Assembly (NCBI GenBank): GCA_024653845.1
Contig: JANLHA010000130.1
Location: forward strand, 1 to 8,450
DNA from: Candidatus Omnitrophota bacterium
GTDB lineage: Bacteria; Omnitrophota; Gorgyraeia; Zapsychrales; JANLHA01
Length of the DNA stretch: 8,450 nucleotides
Direction: 5' to 3'
Below, piece after piece: positions 1 to 6,834 of this stretch (position 1 is the first letter of the stretch; every line of letters begins with the position of its first letter). The position numbers and the translations under genes were made by a program. Below the pieces are notes generated by a model, which saw only the letters and a program-made list of their open reading frames with translations, had not been told where the DNA came from and ran no database searches.

Positions 1-83
1 AGGCCATTTTGGCAGAACACGGCATTCGGGCCCACTCGTCGATGAGAGAAGTTGTGAAGGAAGTTGTTTCCTTGCAGAATTAA
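1..83 (+). CDS. sucC: Succinyl-CoA synthetase beta subunit, C-terminal end only (partial)
   Basis: This is the last 26 codons of a frame that enters from the left edge and stops at TAA 81-83. The visible residues run AILAEHGIRAHSS, then MREVVKEVVSLQN. This fits the C-terminus of the succinyl-CoA synthetase beta chain, where a small strand-helix unit (G-x-L-L-x-x-x-G-I type) is followed by a final helix that often reads A-x-x-V-V. The beta subunit carries the ATP-grasp nucleotide site and pairs with the alpha subunit encoded just downstream. The call rests mainly on position: sucC usually precedes sucD directly, and the gap here is 33 bp. The fragment is too short to show any catalytic residue. 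Confidence 0.85.
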   Translation, partial: AILAEHGIRAHSSMREVVKEVVSLQN

Positions 84-116
84 TGATTCAATATAAAAAG
101 ATTTGAGGAGGGTATC

Positions 117-983
117 ATGGCTATTTTGATTGATGAAAACACCCGGTTGATTGTTCAAGGCATCACGGGACGCGACGGATCGTTTCATACGAAACAGATG
201 TTGGAATATGGGACCAAGGTCGTCGCTGGGGTCACTCCCGGCAAAGGCGGGCAAGCGGTAGATGGTGTGCCGGTTTTTAATACGGTTAAAGAAGCGAGGC
301 AGGCCACGGGAGCGAATGTAGCTGTCATTTATGTTCCGGCGGGATTTGCCAAGGCAGCCATGCTCGAAGACATCGACGCCGGAATGGAATTTGTGATTTG
401 TATCACCGAAGGCATTCCTGTTTTAGATATGGTTGAAGTGAAAAAAGCTTTAGTGAAAAGCAAGACGCGTCTTTTAGGTCCGAACTGTCCAGGTGTCATT
501 TCTCCGGGCAAATCCAAAGTGGGCATCATGCCGGGGCATATCCATACTCCGGGTCCGATTGGGGTTGTTTCGCGAAGCGGAACGCTCACTTATGAAGTGG
601 TTTATAATTTGACATTGAGTGGTTTGGGGCAGTCGAGTTGTGTGGGTTTGGGAGGAGACCCGATCATTGGAATGCGATTTGTCGATGTTCTGGATCTGTT
701 TATGAAAGACCCAGAAACTCGCGGGATTGTGATGGTTGGAGAAATTGGCGGGGAGGATGAGCAGCTGGCCGCGGAATATCTCAAGTTGCATCAAACCAAA
801 CCTGTCGTCGGATTCATTGCTGGAAAGACCGCGCCGAAGGGCAAGCGCATGGGACATGCGGGTGCGATCATTTCTTCTGGAGATACAACGGCCGAAGCCA
901 AGGTTGCGGTCTTAGAAAAGGCGGGTGTGCAAGTAGCCGACTTTCCTGACGAGATTCCCGCGATCCTTAAAGCGAGATTATAA
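117..983 (+). CDS. sucD: Succinate-CoA ligase (ADP/GDP-forming) alpha subunit
   Basis: This cytoplasmic subunit makes the succinyl-CoA + Pi + NDP = succinate + CoA + NTP step of the TCA cycle, or of its reductive or branched forms. At 288 aa it is the usual family length. Visible marks are the CoA-binding Rossmann motif [12 protein letters not shown] (14-25), PGKGG (41-45), GPNCPG (121-126), SRSGTLTYE (152-160), GGDP (179-182), GEIGG (208-212), and the phosphohistidine loop GHAGA with His247, matching E. coli His246. The ATG at 117 has a strong Shine-Dalgarno GAGGAGGG at 105-112. No key residue is missing. It forms an operon with sucC to its left. The next gene is 60 bp downstream, behind a possible promoter, so sucCD could be a unit of its own or read through. 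Confidence 0.97.
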   Translation: MAILIDENTRLIVQGITGRDGSFHTKQMLEYGTKVVAGVTPGKGGQAVDGVPVFNTVKEARQATGANVAVIYVPAGFAKAAMLEDIDAGMEFVICITEGIPVLDMVEVKKALVKSKTRLLGPNCPGVISPGKSKVGIMPGHIHTPGPIGVVSRSGTLTYEVVYNLTLSGLGQSSCVGLGGDPIIGMRFVDVLDLFMKDPETRGIVMVGEIGGEDEQLAAEYLKLHQTKPVVGFIAGKTAPKGKRMGHAGAIISSGDTTAEAKVAVLEKAGVQVADFPDEIPAILKARL

Positions 984-986
984 AAA

Positions 987-1017
987 TTGCACCCGGTCTT
1001 TTCTAAAAAGATATAAT
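987..1017 (+). promoter_or_regulatory. Candidate sigma-70-type promoter before the DRTGG-domain gene
   Basis: The sucD-DRTGG gap holds a perfect TATAAT at 1012-1017. The best -35 candidate is TTGCAC at 987-992, which matches only the TTG of the consensus and sits at a long 19-bp spacing. A start near 1024 would give a leader of about 20 bases containing the ribosome site AGGGG (1034-1038). The -10 is convincing but the -35 is weak. Read-through from sucCD is an equally good explanation, since I see no terminator in this gap. Confidence 0.4.
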
Positions 1018-1043
1018 GATTTTCGTTTCACACAGGGGCTTGG

Positions 1044-2141
1044 ATGAAGAAATTGAAAAATATTTTTATCTCCTCCATTTATCAAAACGCTGGCAAAACC
1101 ACTGTTTCCCTCGGCCTCTACAAAATCTTTCGTGAAAAAAATTTGAAGACCGCTTTCTTGAAACCCGTCGGGCAGCAAACCGTTCGCGTCCAAGAACAAG
1201 ATATTGATAAGGACTCGTATTTGATCGGTCAGGTATACCAATGCCAAAAACGACTGAAAGAAATGAGTCCAGTTACCATTGGCCATGGATACACGGAACA
1301 ATATATTTTGAGCCCGCAAAAAGACGTTCTGCGCGAAAAGATTGAGAAATCCTTCCAAAGCCTCTCCAAGGGCAAAGACGCGATCATCATCGAAGGAACA
1401 GGTCACGCGGGGGTGGGGTCCGTCATTGATCTTTCCAATGCGGAAGTGGCGAGCATGTTGAAATCCAAGGTCCTGATGGTTTGCGAGGGAGGCATTGGTC
1501 GCAGCATCGACGAGATCATGCTCAACAAAGCATTGTTTGATTTGAAAGGCGTTGAGATTGTAGGTATCATTGTCAATAAGGTCCTTCCTGAGAAATATGA
1601 TCGGATCAAAAAAATTCTTGAACGCGGATTGGCCAATCAGGGCTTAAGGCTTTTAGGTGTGATTCCCATGGATCCGTTGCTGAGTGCTCCGACCGTTGGG
1701 CAAGTGATGAACTTGCTCAACCTGGAATTGGTTTGCGGCAAGCAAAGTCTCAATCGTCGCGTGAAAAACACCATTGTGGCGGCGATGGAGCCGTATAACA
1801 TGGTCAATTACCTCAAAGATGGAACGATGGTATTGACTTCCGGAGACCGCGTCGACAATATCATGGTGGCCGTGAGCACCTATCTTGTGATGCGCGGCAA
1901 GCGTACCCAAATTTCTGGAATTATTCTGACGGGTGGCTTAACACCGAATACCAAAATTTTGGAGTTGTTGGAAAAAAGTAAAATTCCTGTTTTGATCTCC
2001 TCCGACGATACTTATACGATTGCTGGCAAAATCGAGAACTTGATTTGTAAGATTCAACGAACCGATCGAGACAAAATTCTTGAGGCGCGGCAGTTGGTGA
2101 GGCAATACGTCGACGTAGAGGAGATTTTAAAAAATTTGTGA
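1044..2141 (+). CDS. Stand-alone BioD-like / DRTGG-domain protein (Pta N-terminal-like, COG0857 type)
   Basis: This 365-aa soluble protein has two parts. Residues 1-215 look like the P-loop fold of dethiobiotin synthetase: SSIYQNAGKTT (10-20) is a BioD-type P-loop with GKT at 17-19, followed by FLKPVG (38-43), IIIEGTGH (114-121) and IVNKV (176-180). Residues about 218-330 match the DRTGG domain, with SGDRVDNI (266-273), IILTGG (293-298) and PVLISSDDTYT (315-325). In E. coli these two domains form the N-terminal regulatory half of phosphotransacetylase. Here the catalytic PTA_PTB half is absent, so it should not make acetyl phosphate. Proteins of this architecture are known but have no settled function. 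The ATG at 1044 follows AGGGG (1034-1038). Its stop overlaps the thiolase start. A role in sensing nucleotide or acyl-CoA state is only an inference from the neighbours. Confidence 0.85.
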   Translation: MKKLKNIFISSIYQNAGKTTVSLGLYKIFREKNLKTAFLKPVGQQTVRVQEQDIDKDSYLIGQVYQCQKRLKEMSPVTIGHGYTEQYILSPQKDVLREKIEKSFQSLSKGKDAIIIEGTGHAGVGSVIDLSNAEVASMLKSKVLMVCEGGIGRSIDEIMLNKALFDLKGVEIVGIIVNKVLPEKYDRIKKILERGLANQGLRLLGVIPMDPLLSAPTVGQVMNLLNLELVCGKQSLNRRVKNTIVAAMEPYNMVNYLKDGTMVLTSGDRVDNIMVAVSTYLVMRGKRTQISGIILTGGLTPNTKILELLEKSKIPVLISSDDTYTIAGKIENLICKIQRTDRDKILEARQLVRQYVDVEEILKNL

Positions 2142-3313
2142 TGAAGGATGCGATCTATATCCTTGATGGAATGCGCACGCCCCTGGGAAGCCCCTTTCGC
2201 AGTTTGAAAGATTTCTCGGCGGCACAGTTGGGTGGGTATGTCGTTGAACGCTTGGTCAATCGCAATCGAATCCCGCCGAAGACCGTCGAAGAGCTCGTTT
2301 TGGGCAATACAGTTTCTGCAGGATTAGGGCAAAACCTTGCACGCCAAGTTGTTTATTTGAGCGGGCTTCCTTTAACCATCCCAGCTTATCAAGTTAATGG
2401 AGTTTGTGCTTCAGGATTGCAAGCCGTCATTTTAGCCACCCAGACATTGTTAAGTTTTCCTCGTCCAGGAGGCATGATTGTCGTCGGAGCGGAAAGCGTT
2501 TCGCAAGCCCCGCATTTGGTTTCAAACGAAGATGTCCAATTGGGCGATAAGACGGAAATCGATAGCGTGATTCATGATGGATTGCGGTGCATGATCACGG
2601 GAAAGCATATGGGCGAATTGGCAGAAGATATGGCCCATCGGCATAAAATTTCTCGCAAGATGCAGGATGTCTATGCCAGAGGAAGCCATCGCAAGGCTTA
2701 TCAGGCAAGAACGGATGGATGTTTTATCGACGAGATTGTCCCTGTGAGGATTGGGAAAGGAAAGTATCTTGATTATGATGAGCGGATCCGAGAGGATGTT
2801 CCGCTTAAGCAATTGGCAGCCTTGCCATCGGTTTTCCGTCGAGGAGGGTATTTGACCGCAGGCAACTCTTCGCACCCTTGTGACGGGGCAGCGGGGGTCC
2901 TCTTAGCCACCGAAGAGATGGTAAAAAAATACCGGTGTCGACCGCGTGCAAAAGTTTTGTGTTATGCAAGCGCGGCAGTTTCTCCCAAAAACACGTTTGC
3001 CGACGCTGCGAAAATGGCCATCGAAAAATGTCTGGCGCAAAGTGAACTCAAAGTGAAAGATGTCGATTTGTTTGAAGTGGGAGAGGCTTTTGCCGCCCAG
3101 GCCATCTTGACTCAAAATAAGCTCAAAATTCCCGATGGTAAATGGAATGTTTGGGGTGGAGACATTGCGTTGGGTCATCCTTTTGGCGCGGCGGGATTGA
3201 GAATTTTGGTGACATTGCTACATGCTTTGCGACGAGAAAATAAAAGGCGAGGCGTCGCCTGTGTTTGTGCGGGTGGCGGAATGGGTTTGGCCATTGCCAT
3301 TGAAAGGGTCTGA
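2141..3313 (+). CDS. Thiolase-family acetyl-CoA C-acyltransferase with a GEAF in place of NEAF motif
   Basis: This 390-aa thiolase condenses two acyl-CoAs or cleaves a 3-ketoacyl-CoA. Visible marks (numbered from the ATG at 2141) are the N-terminal GMRTPLGSPF, the nucleophile Cys89 in VNGVCASG, AGNSS near 240-244, His346 in GGDIALGHP, and the second catalytic Cys376 in CAGGGMG. The length is normal and the three main catalytic residues are present. The fourth loop, usually NEAF, reads GEAF (314-317), so the Asn that holds the oxyanion-hole water is Gly. I prefer ATG 2141 to GTG 2138 because TGATG couples it to the upstream stop. A GAGGAG at 2118-2123 is too far away to be a good ribosome site. 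Direction and chain length of the substrate cannot be read from sequence. The sucCD neighbours suggest acetyl-CoA or acetoacetyl-CoA metabolism. Confidence 0.93.
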   Translation: MKDAIYILDGMRTPLGSPFRSLKDFSAAQLGGYVVERLVNRNRIPPKTVEELVLGNTVSAGLGQNLARQVVYLSGLPLTIPAYQVNGVCASGLQAVILATQTLLSFPRPGGMIVVGAESVSQAPHLVSNEDVQLGDKTEIDSVIHDGLRCMITGKHMGELAEDMAHRHKISRKMQDVYARGSHRKAYQARTDGCFIDEIVPVRIGKGKYLDYDERIREDVPLKQLAALPSVFRRGGYLTAGNSSHPCDGAAGVLLATEEMVKKYRCRPRAKVLCYASAAVSPKNTFADAAKMAIEKCLAQSELKVKDVDLFEVGEAFAAQAILTQNKLKIPDGKWNVWGGDIALGHPFGAAGLRILVTLLHALRRENKRRGVACVCAGGGMGLAIAIERV

Positions 3314-3315
3314 TC

Positions 3316-4029
3316 GTGCTCAATCCTTCTGACGAAAAATATCTTGTTAATCATCCGATTGTTCATAAATATCGAATCAAGCCAGATCTTTTACGGTTCC
3401 GGTGGGTCCGTTACATCAAAGATATTTTTATCAATGAACGGATTGTTGAGGTTCCCTTTGCCTTGCAGGCGCTGAGCGGGCTTTCTCGAGATAAGAAAAT
3501 TTTGGATTTAGGATGTGGCGAAAGTATTTTGCCGTTACAACTTGCGGTCTTGGGTTATCAGGTCACAGGCCTGGATTGTCGGGAATATCCGTATCCTCAT
3601 CCCAATCTTTGTTTTGTTCAGGGAAATATTTTGAGCCTGCCATTTGCTCCAGAGAGCTTTGACGCGGTTTTGAGCATTTCAACGCTTGAACACGTCGGAC
3701 GCGGATCATATCAGGACCCGGTTGCTGAAGATGGAGCCGACAGCCAAGCTGTCAAAGAAATCGAGCGAGTTCTTGTCAAGAACGGGCTTTTCATTCTCAC
3801 CATTCCTTACGGCCAAGCCAAGGTCACGCCTCATCAGCGCATTTATGATGAAGAAAAACTCCAGCAACTTCTCAAATTTTTTGAAATTGAAGAAAAACGT
3901 TATTTTGTCAATTTTCGAGAAAAGGGCCGATTGAACCATTGGCAAGAAATGGATATTGACCGAGCCTCTTGTGTAGAATTTGTTCGTTATACCGACTGTG
4001 TGTGTCTGGTGAAGGCGCGAAGAAAGTGA
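3316..4029 (+). CDS. Class I SAM-dependent methyltransferase (Methyltransf_11/25-like)
   Basis: This 237-aa protein has a typical small-molecule methyltransferase fold. Motif I is ILDLGCGES (62-70), the acidic end of beta-2 is Asp87 in VTGLDCREY, NILSLPF (104-110) precedes FDAVLSISTLEHVG (115-128), and VLVKNGLFILTIPYG (152-166) follows. It has no signal peptide or membrane segment. Start: GTG at 3316, 2 bp after the thiolase stop, with GAAAGGG (3302-3308) in front; no in-frame ATG lies near the N-terminus. The spacing makes it part of the thiolase operon. The resemblance, with a long N-terminal lead of about 60 residues and an R-I-Y-D-E-E-K-L segment (175-182), is to methyltransferases found in surface-polysaccharide clusters, and the next large genes handle sugars. 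The acceptor substrate is unknown. Confidence 0.85.
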   Translation: MLNPSDEKYLVNHPIVHKYRIKPDLLRFRWVRYIKDIFINERIVEVPFALQALSGLSRDKKILDLGCGESILPLQLAVLGYQVTGLDCREYPYPHPNLCFVQGNILSLPFAPESFDAVLSISTLEHVGRGSYQDPVAEDGADSQAVKEIERVLVKNGLFILTIPYGQAKVTPHQRIYDEEKLQQLLKFFEIEEKRYFVNFREKGRLNHWQEMDIDRASCVEFVRYTDCVCLVKARRK

Positions 4030-4058
4030 TTGTGGTTGATCTCAAGAGCAGTTATGAT
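4030..4058 (+). promoter_or_regulatory. Weak candidate promoter for the sugar-gene segment
   Basis: TTGTGG (4030-4035) and TATGAT (4053-4058) are separated by exactly 17 bp. The -10 matches the consensus at five of six positions, the -35 at only three. A transcript starting near 4065 would put the hairpin at 4082-4111 and the small reading frame at 4102 in the 5' leader of the epimerase gene. The evidence is position and partial consensus only. Confidence 0.25.
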
Positions 4059-4081
4059 AGTGCTGATTTTTTGACCCTAAT

Positions 4082-4111
4082 TTTTATTCATCTTGAAGGC
4101 GATGAATAAAA
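4082..4111 (+). repeat. 11-bp perfect inverted repeat (hairpin) over a small-ORF start
   Basis: TTTTATTCATC (4082-4092) pairs perfectly with GATGAATAAAA (4101-4111) around an 8-base loop, TTGAAGGC. The stem is mostly A-T and is not followed by a T-run, so it does not look like an intrinsic terminator in either direction. The 3' arm contains the ATG (4102) of a 31-codon frame, and the loop holds its only Shine-Dalgarno-like bases (GAAGG, 4095-4099). As RNA it could mask that start codon. A protein-binding palindrome is the other possibility. Confidence 0.55.
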
Positions 4112-4197
4112 TTGCTTTATTCACTTGGGCGGCTTATTTGACGTTTCTTGTCTTTCTTGTTTTTGTGAATTTTTCTCCTCGACGGAAGACAGTGTAA
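4102..4197 (+). CDS. Candidate 31-aa single-helix membrane microprotein
   Basis: A short frame from ATG 4102 to TAA 4195-4197 encodes 31 residues. Residues 4-24 are an unbroken hydrophobic stretch (start IALFTWAAYL, continuing LTFLVFLVFVNF), ending in the basic tail SPRRKTV. This is the layout of a one-pass inner-membrane peptide with its C-terminus in the cytoplasm by the positive-inside rule. GAAGG at 4095-4099 is only 2 bases before the ATG, closer than ideal. The frame ends 19 bp before the epimerase start. I do not recognise the family. It could also be a leader peptide, the remnant of a larger membrane protein, or chance: T-rich DNA readily encodes hydrophobic runs. Confidence is therefore low to moderate. 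Confidence 0.4.
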   Translation: MNKIALFTWAAYLTFLVFLVFVNFSPRRKTV

Positions 4198-4202
4198 TTT
4201 TT

Positions 4203-4207
4203 AGGGG
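4203..4207 (+). promoter_or_regulatory. Ribosome binding site that sets the epimerase start at 4217
   Basis: AGGGG lies 9 bases before ATG 4217. The alternative in-frame TTG at 4208 would directly abut this site with no spacing, so the ATG is the start. Confidence 0.7.
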
Positions 4208-4216
4208 TTGTTCTAT

Positions 4217-5290
4217 ATGGACATCGCACTGATTACTGGGTCAACAGGATTGATTGGGTCCGAGGCGACTCTTTTTTTCTCAAAAAATTTCCGTGTCATT
4301 GGAATTGATAATGACATGAGAAAATATTTTTTTGGTGCGCAGGCTTCGACAGCATGGATGAAAGGCTTCTTGGAACAAAACGCCAAGAATTATCAACATC
4401 GTAATATTGATATCCGTAACATTGCCGAGCTGGAAAAAATTTTCCAAGAATTTCAAAAAGACATCAAGCTGATCATTCACACGGCTGCTCAACCATCTCA
4501 CGATTGGGCTGCCAAAGAGCCTCTTACTGATTTTGGCGTCAATGCCAATGGAACGTTGAACCTTTTGGAGATGACTCGGCAGCATTGTCCGAACGCGGTT
4601 TTCATTTTCACAAGCACCAATAAAGTTTATGGGGATCGGCCGAATGCGTTGCCGGTCGAGGAGCTTCCTAGCCGCTGGGAGCTTTCTCCGTCGCACCCGT
4701 ATTATCCAGGAATTGATGAGGGGATGAGCATTGATTTTTGCACACACTCCTTATTTGGTGCTTCAAAGGTGGCGGCAGACATCTTGGTCCAAGAATATGG
4801 GCGGTATTTTGATATGAAAACAGTGGCGTTTCGGGGCGGGTGTTTGACGGGCCCCAATCACTCGGGAACCATGTTGCACGGATTTTTATCTTACCTGATG
4901 AAATGCTGCGTGACGGGGGAGACGTATCAATTGTTGGGATATAAAGGCAAACAAGTCAGGGACAATATTCATAGCTATGATTTGATTCAGGCGTTTGAGC
5001 ATTTTTACCAGTCTCCTCGTCGGGCGGAAGTCTATAATATGGGAGGCGGCCGAGCGAACAGTTGCTCTATTCTTGAAGGAATCCAAATTTGCGAAGAGAT
5101 CAGCGGAAGAAAGATGAAGACGGTTTTGCGGGAAGAGAACCGTGTCGGAGACCATATTTGGTATATCAGCAATCTTCAGAAATTTCAAAGTCACTATCCT
5201 CAATGGAAACAGCAATTCACCTTGAAACAAACGCTTCAAGAAATTTATGAGAAAAATGTTGATCGCTGGCAAGAAGCAGCGAAAAAGTGA
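4217..5290 (+). CDS. NAD-dependent epimerase, CDP-paratose 2-epimerase-like (extended SDR)
   Basis: This 357-aa extended short-chain dehydrogenase/reductase resembles proteins annotated as CDP-paratose (CDP-tyvelose) 2-epimerase. Those enzymes invert a hydroxyl of a nucleotide-linked sugar through a keto intermediate using tightly bound NAD. Visible marks are the Rossmann motif ITGSTGLIG (6-14), Asp31 at the end of beta-2 (VIGIDND), [10 protein letters not shown] (88-97), TSTNKVYGD (132-140), SLFGASK (178-184), [27 protein letters not shown] and [11 protein letters not shown]. The usual SDR catalytic pair Y-x3-K appears as F180-x3-K184. I recall Phe there in close homologues, so this is probably a subfamily trait rather than a defect. 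It is followed directly by the MT-GT gene, which suggests that its sugar product feeds a glycan pathway. The exact sugar is not certain. Confidence 0.85.
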   Translation: MDIALITGSTGLIGSEATLFFSKNFRVIGIDNDMRKYFFGAQASTAWMKGFLEQNAKNYQHRNIDIRNIAELEKIFQEFQKDIKLIIHTAAQPSHDWAAKEPLTDFGVNANGTLNLLEMTRQHCPNAVFIFTSTNKVYGDRPNALPVEELPSRWELSPSHPYYPGIDEGMSIDFCTHSLFGASKVAADILVQEYGRYFDMKTVAFRGGCLTGPNHSGTMLHGFLSYLMKCCVTGETYQLLGYKGKQVRDNIHSYDLIQAFEHFYQSPRRAEVYNMGGGRANSCSILEGIQICEEISGRKMKTVLREENRVGDHIWYISNLQKFQSHYPQWKQQFTLKQTLQEIYEKNVDRWQEAAKK

Positions 5291-5295
5291 TGGTT

Positions 5296-5303
5296 AAGGG
5301 AGG
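5296..5303 (+). promoter_or_regulatory. Strong Shine-Dalgarno that sets the MT-GT start at 5308
   Basis: AAGGGAGG lies 4 bases before ATG 5308. Two upstream in-frame starts exist, GTG 5287 and ATG 5290, the latter overlapping the epimerase stop. They lie before this site, and using them would put the Shine-Dalgarno inside the coding sequence, so 5308 is the favoured start. Confidence 0.75.
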
Positions 5304-5307
5304 ATCT

Positions 5308-6717
5308 ATGTCGTCGATTCCACAAAAAGAATTTGTTCGTGCTCACTTTGATAGCATTGCCCATGATTATGATAAGTGGAAGAAAAAGAACGCGTATTAT
5401 TATCAGAACGTTAAAGCGTTTGTCACACGAAATGTCCGGCCGGGGAGCCGGGTCCTGGAAGTGGGGTGCGGAACCGGTGAAGTTTTGGCTTCGATCAAGC
5501 CGTCTTATGGAGTTGGAATTGACATTAGTCCCGAGATGATCCAGCGCGCGACGGAGAAGTTTCCTCAGTATAAGTTTTTTGCCGGTCCCGTTGAAGAGTT
5601 CTCTACTGAAGAGAAATTTGATTTTATTGTGATGGTCGATGTGGTTGATCACGTTTATGACGTGATGGATGTTTTTCAAAGCCTTTTGCGATTGTGTCAC
5701 GCGGAAACAAAAATTATTTTGACGACGATTAATCCGTGGTGGGACCCGATTTTGTCATTCATGGAAAAATTCGGGGCAAAAATGCCAGAGGGGCCACATA
5801 ACTTTCTTGAAATTGATGATATCAAAAGGATTATTGAGCTTGTGAATTTTTCAGTCAACTATTCCGGCTATCTTTTGCTTTTTCCTAAGTACATCCCGAT
5901 TCTTTCTTATCTGGCGAATACGATCGGCGTTCGCCTTCCAGGAATCAGAAAGCTTTCTTCGGCTCAATATATGGTCATTCAACCGACCCCCTCCCCGTCG
6001 ACAAATCTTGGATTGGGATGTTCGGTCATCATTCCTTGTTATAACGAAGAAGGGAATATTGAAAAAGGCATCCGTCGCATTCCATCCATGGGCAAACATA
6101 CTGAAATCATTGTTGTTAATGATGGAAGCAAGGACCGCACGGCGGACGTGGTTAAGGGGTTGCAAAAAGAATTTTCAAATTTGAGATTGATTGAGTATTT
6201 TCCAAACCACGGTAAGGGGTATGCGGTGGATCAAGGGTTTAAAGCCGCAACGCAAGAAGTGGTGATGATTTTGGACGCGGATTTGTCGGTCCCTCCCGAA
6301 GAGTTGCCGAGATTTTTTGTTCCCTTAAATCAGGCACGGTGCCAATTTGTCAATGGAACGCGAATGGTTTACCCTATGGAAAAACAAGCCATGCGCACGC
6401 TCAATTTGTTTGGGAACAAAATTTTTGGGATGATCATGGGTTTTATCACCAACCAATATTTGACTGACACCCTGTGCGGGACCAAAGCGTTTTATAAGAA
6501 AGATTATCAATACATTTCCATGGGATTTGATCGTTGGGGAGATTTTGATCTGCTTTTTGGAGCGGCAAAATTAGGTAACAAGATTTTAGAAATCCCGGTG
6601 CATTATAAGTCCCGCACGGCTGGTGATTCCAAGATGAAAACTTTCCAACATGCCTTGCATTTGTTAGGTGCCTGCATTCGCGGATTTAAGGAATTGGTTT
6701 TTGTTCCACGAACATAA
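5308..6717 (+). CDS. Bifunctional class I methyltransferase - family 2 glycosyltransferase fusion
   Basis: This 469-aa protein joins two enzymes. Residues 1-225 are a SAM methyltransferase: AHFDSIAHDYDKW (12-24), motif I VLEVGCGTGEVL (49-60), Asp72 in GVGIDIS, and FDFIVMVDVVDHV (104-116). A short Pro/Ser-rich linker (227-233) leads to a GT-A glycosyltransferase of the dolichyl-phosphate-mannose-synthase type: SVIIPCYNEEGN (239-250), IVVNDGSKD (268-276), the metal-binding DADLS (323-327), DTLCGTKAF (387-395) and DRWGDFDLLF (408-417). No transmembrane anchor is evident at the C-terminus, so it resembles the soluble or peripheral type. The likely role is transfer of a sugar to a polyprenyl phosphate or lipid, with methylation of that sugar or its acceptor. 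It is the last gene before a terminator. Fusions or pairings of these two families are known in glycan loci. Both active sites look intact. Confidence 0.9.
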   Translation: MSSIPQKEFVRAHFDSIAHDYDKWKKKNAYYYQNVKAFVTRNVRPGSRVLEVGCGTGEVLASIKPSYGVGIDISPEMIQRATEKFPQYKFFAGPVEEFSTEEKFDFIVMVDVVDHVYDVMDVFQSLLRLCHAETKIILTTINPWWDPILSFMEKFGAKMPEGPHNFLEIDDIKRIIELVNFSVNYSGYLLLFPKYIPILSYLANTIGVRLPGIRKLSSAQYMVIQPTPSPSTNLGLGCSVIIPCYNEEGNIEKGIRRIPSMGKHTEIIVVNDGSKDRTADVVKGLQKEFSNLRLIEYFPNHGKGYAVDQGFKAATQEVVMILDADLSVPPEELPRFFVPLNQARCQFVNGTRMVYPMEKQAMRTLNLFGNKIFGMIMGFITNQYLTDTLCGTKAFYKKDYQYISMGFDRWGDFDLLFGAAKLGNKILEIPVHYKSRTAGDSKMKTFQHALHLLGACIRGFKELVFVPRT

Positions 6718-6747
6718 TATCTTTAAAATGATGGATTTGCGATCTTT

Positions 6748-6778
6748 AAGCGGATGATCCTTGGGTCATCCGCTTTTT
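6748..6778 (+). terminator. Rho-independent terminator
   Basis: AAGCGGATGA (6748-6757) pairs perfectly with TCATCCGCTT (6766-6775) around an 8-base loop, and the 3' arm runs into a T-tract (6774-6778). The site begins 31 bp after the glycosyltransferase stop and separates that operon from the exported-protein gene. Confidence 0.9.
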
Positions 6779-6810
6779 CATGCGCTCTGGTTTTTTGAGG
6801 TCTTATAGGA

Positions 6811-6816
6811 TATACT
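6811..6816 (+). promoter_or_regulatory. Candidate -10 box of the exported-protein gene
   Basis: TATACT differs from TATAAT at one base and lies 18 bases before ATG 6835, after the terminator, where a promoter is expected. The best -35 options (TGGTTT at 6788-6793, 17-bp spacing) are poor, and TTGAGG at 6795-6800 is too close. If it is used, the transcript would start near 6823 with a leader of only about 12 bases. Confidence 0.4.
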
Positions 6817-6834
6817 TTCATTAATTTATATATT

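Noticed and set aside
3686..3945. Two roughly 80-codon frames, one per strand, inside the methyltransferase
   Set aside because: Both overlap a conserved methyltransferase region and read as low-complexity Lys/Phe products.
4026..4109. GTG-started 27-codon frame overlapping the methyltransferase stop
   Set aside because: No recognisable features and no separate ribosome site. It is kept only as a possible translational-coupling frame through the hairpin, not as a gene.
4138..4170. TTGACG -35-like hexamer before the epimerase
   Set aside because: No acceptable -10 at 16-18 bp. The T-rich stretch is better explained by the hydrophobic small frame.
4280..4747. 155-codon minus-strand frame opposite the epimerase
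   Set aside because: The + strand shows strong SDR motifs throughout, and the minus product has no domain.
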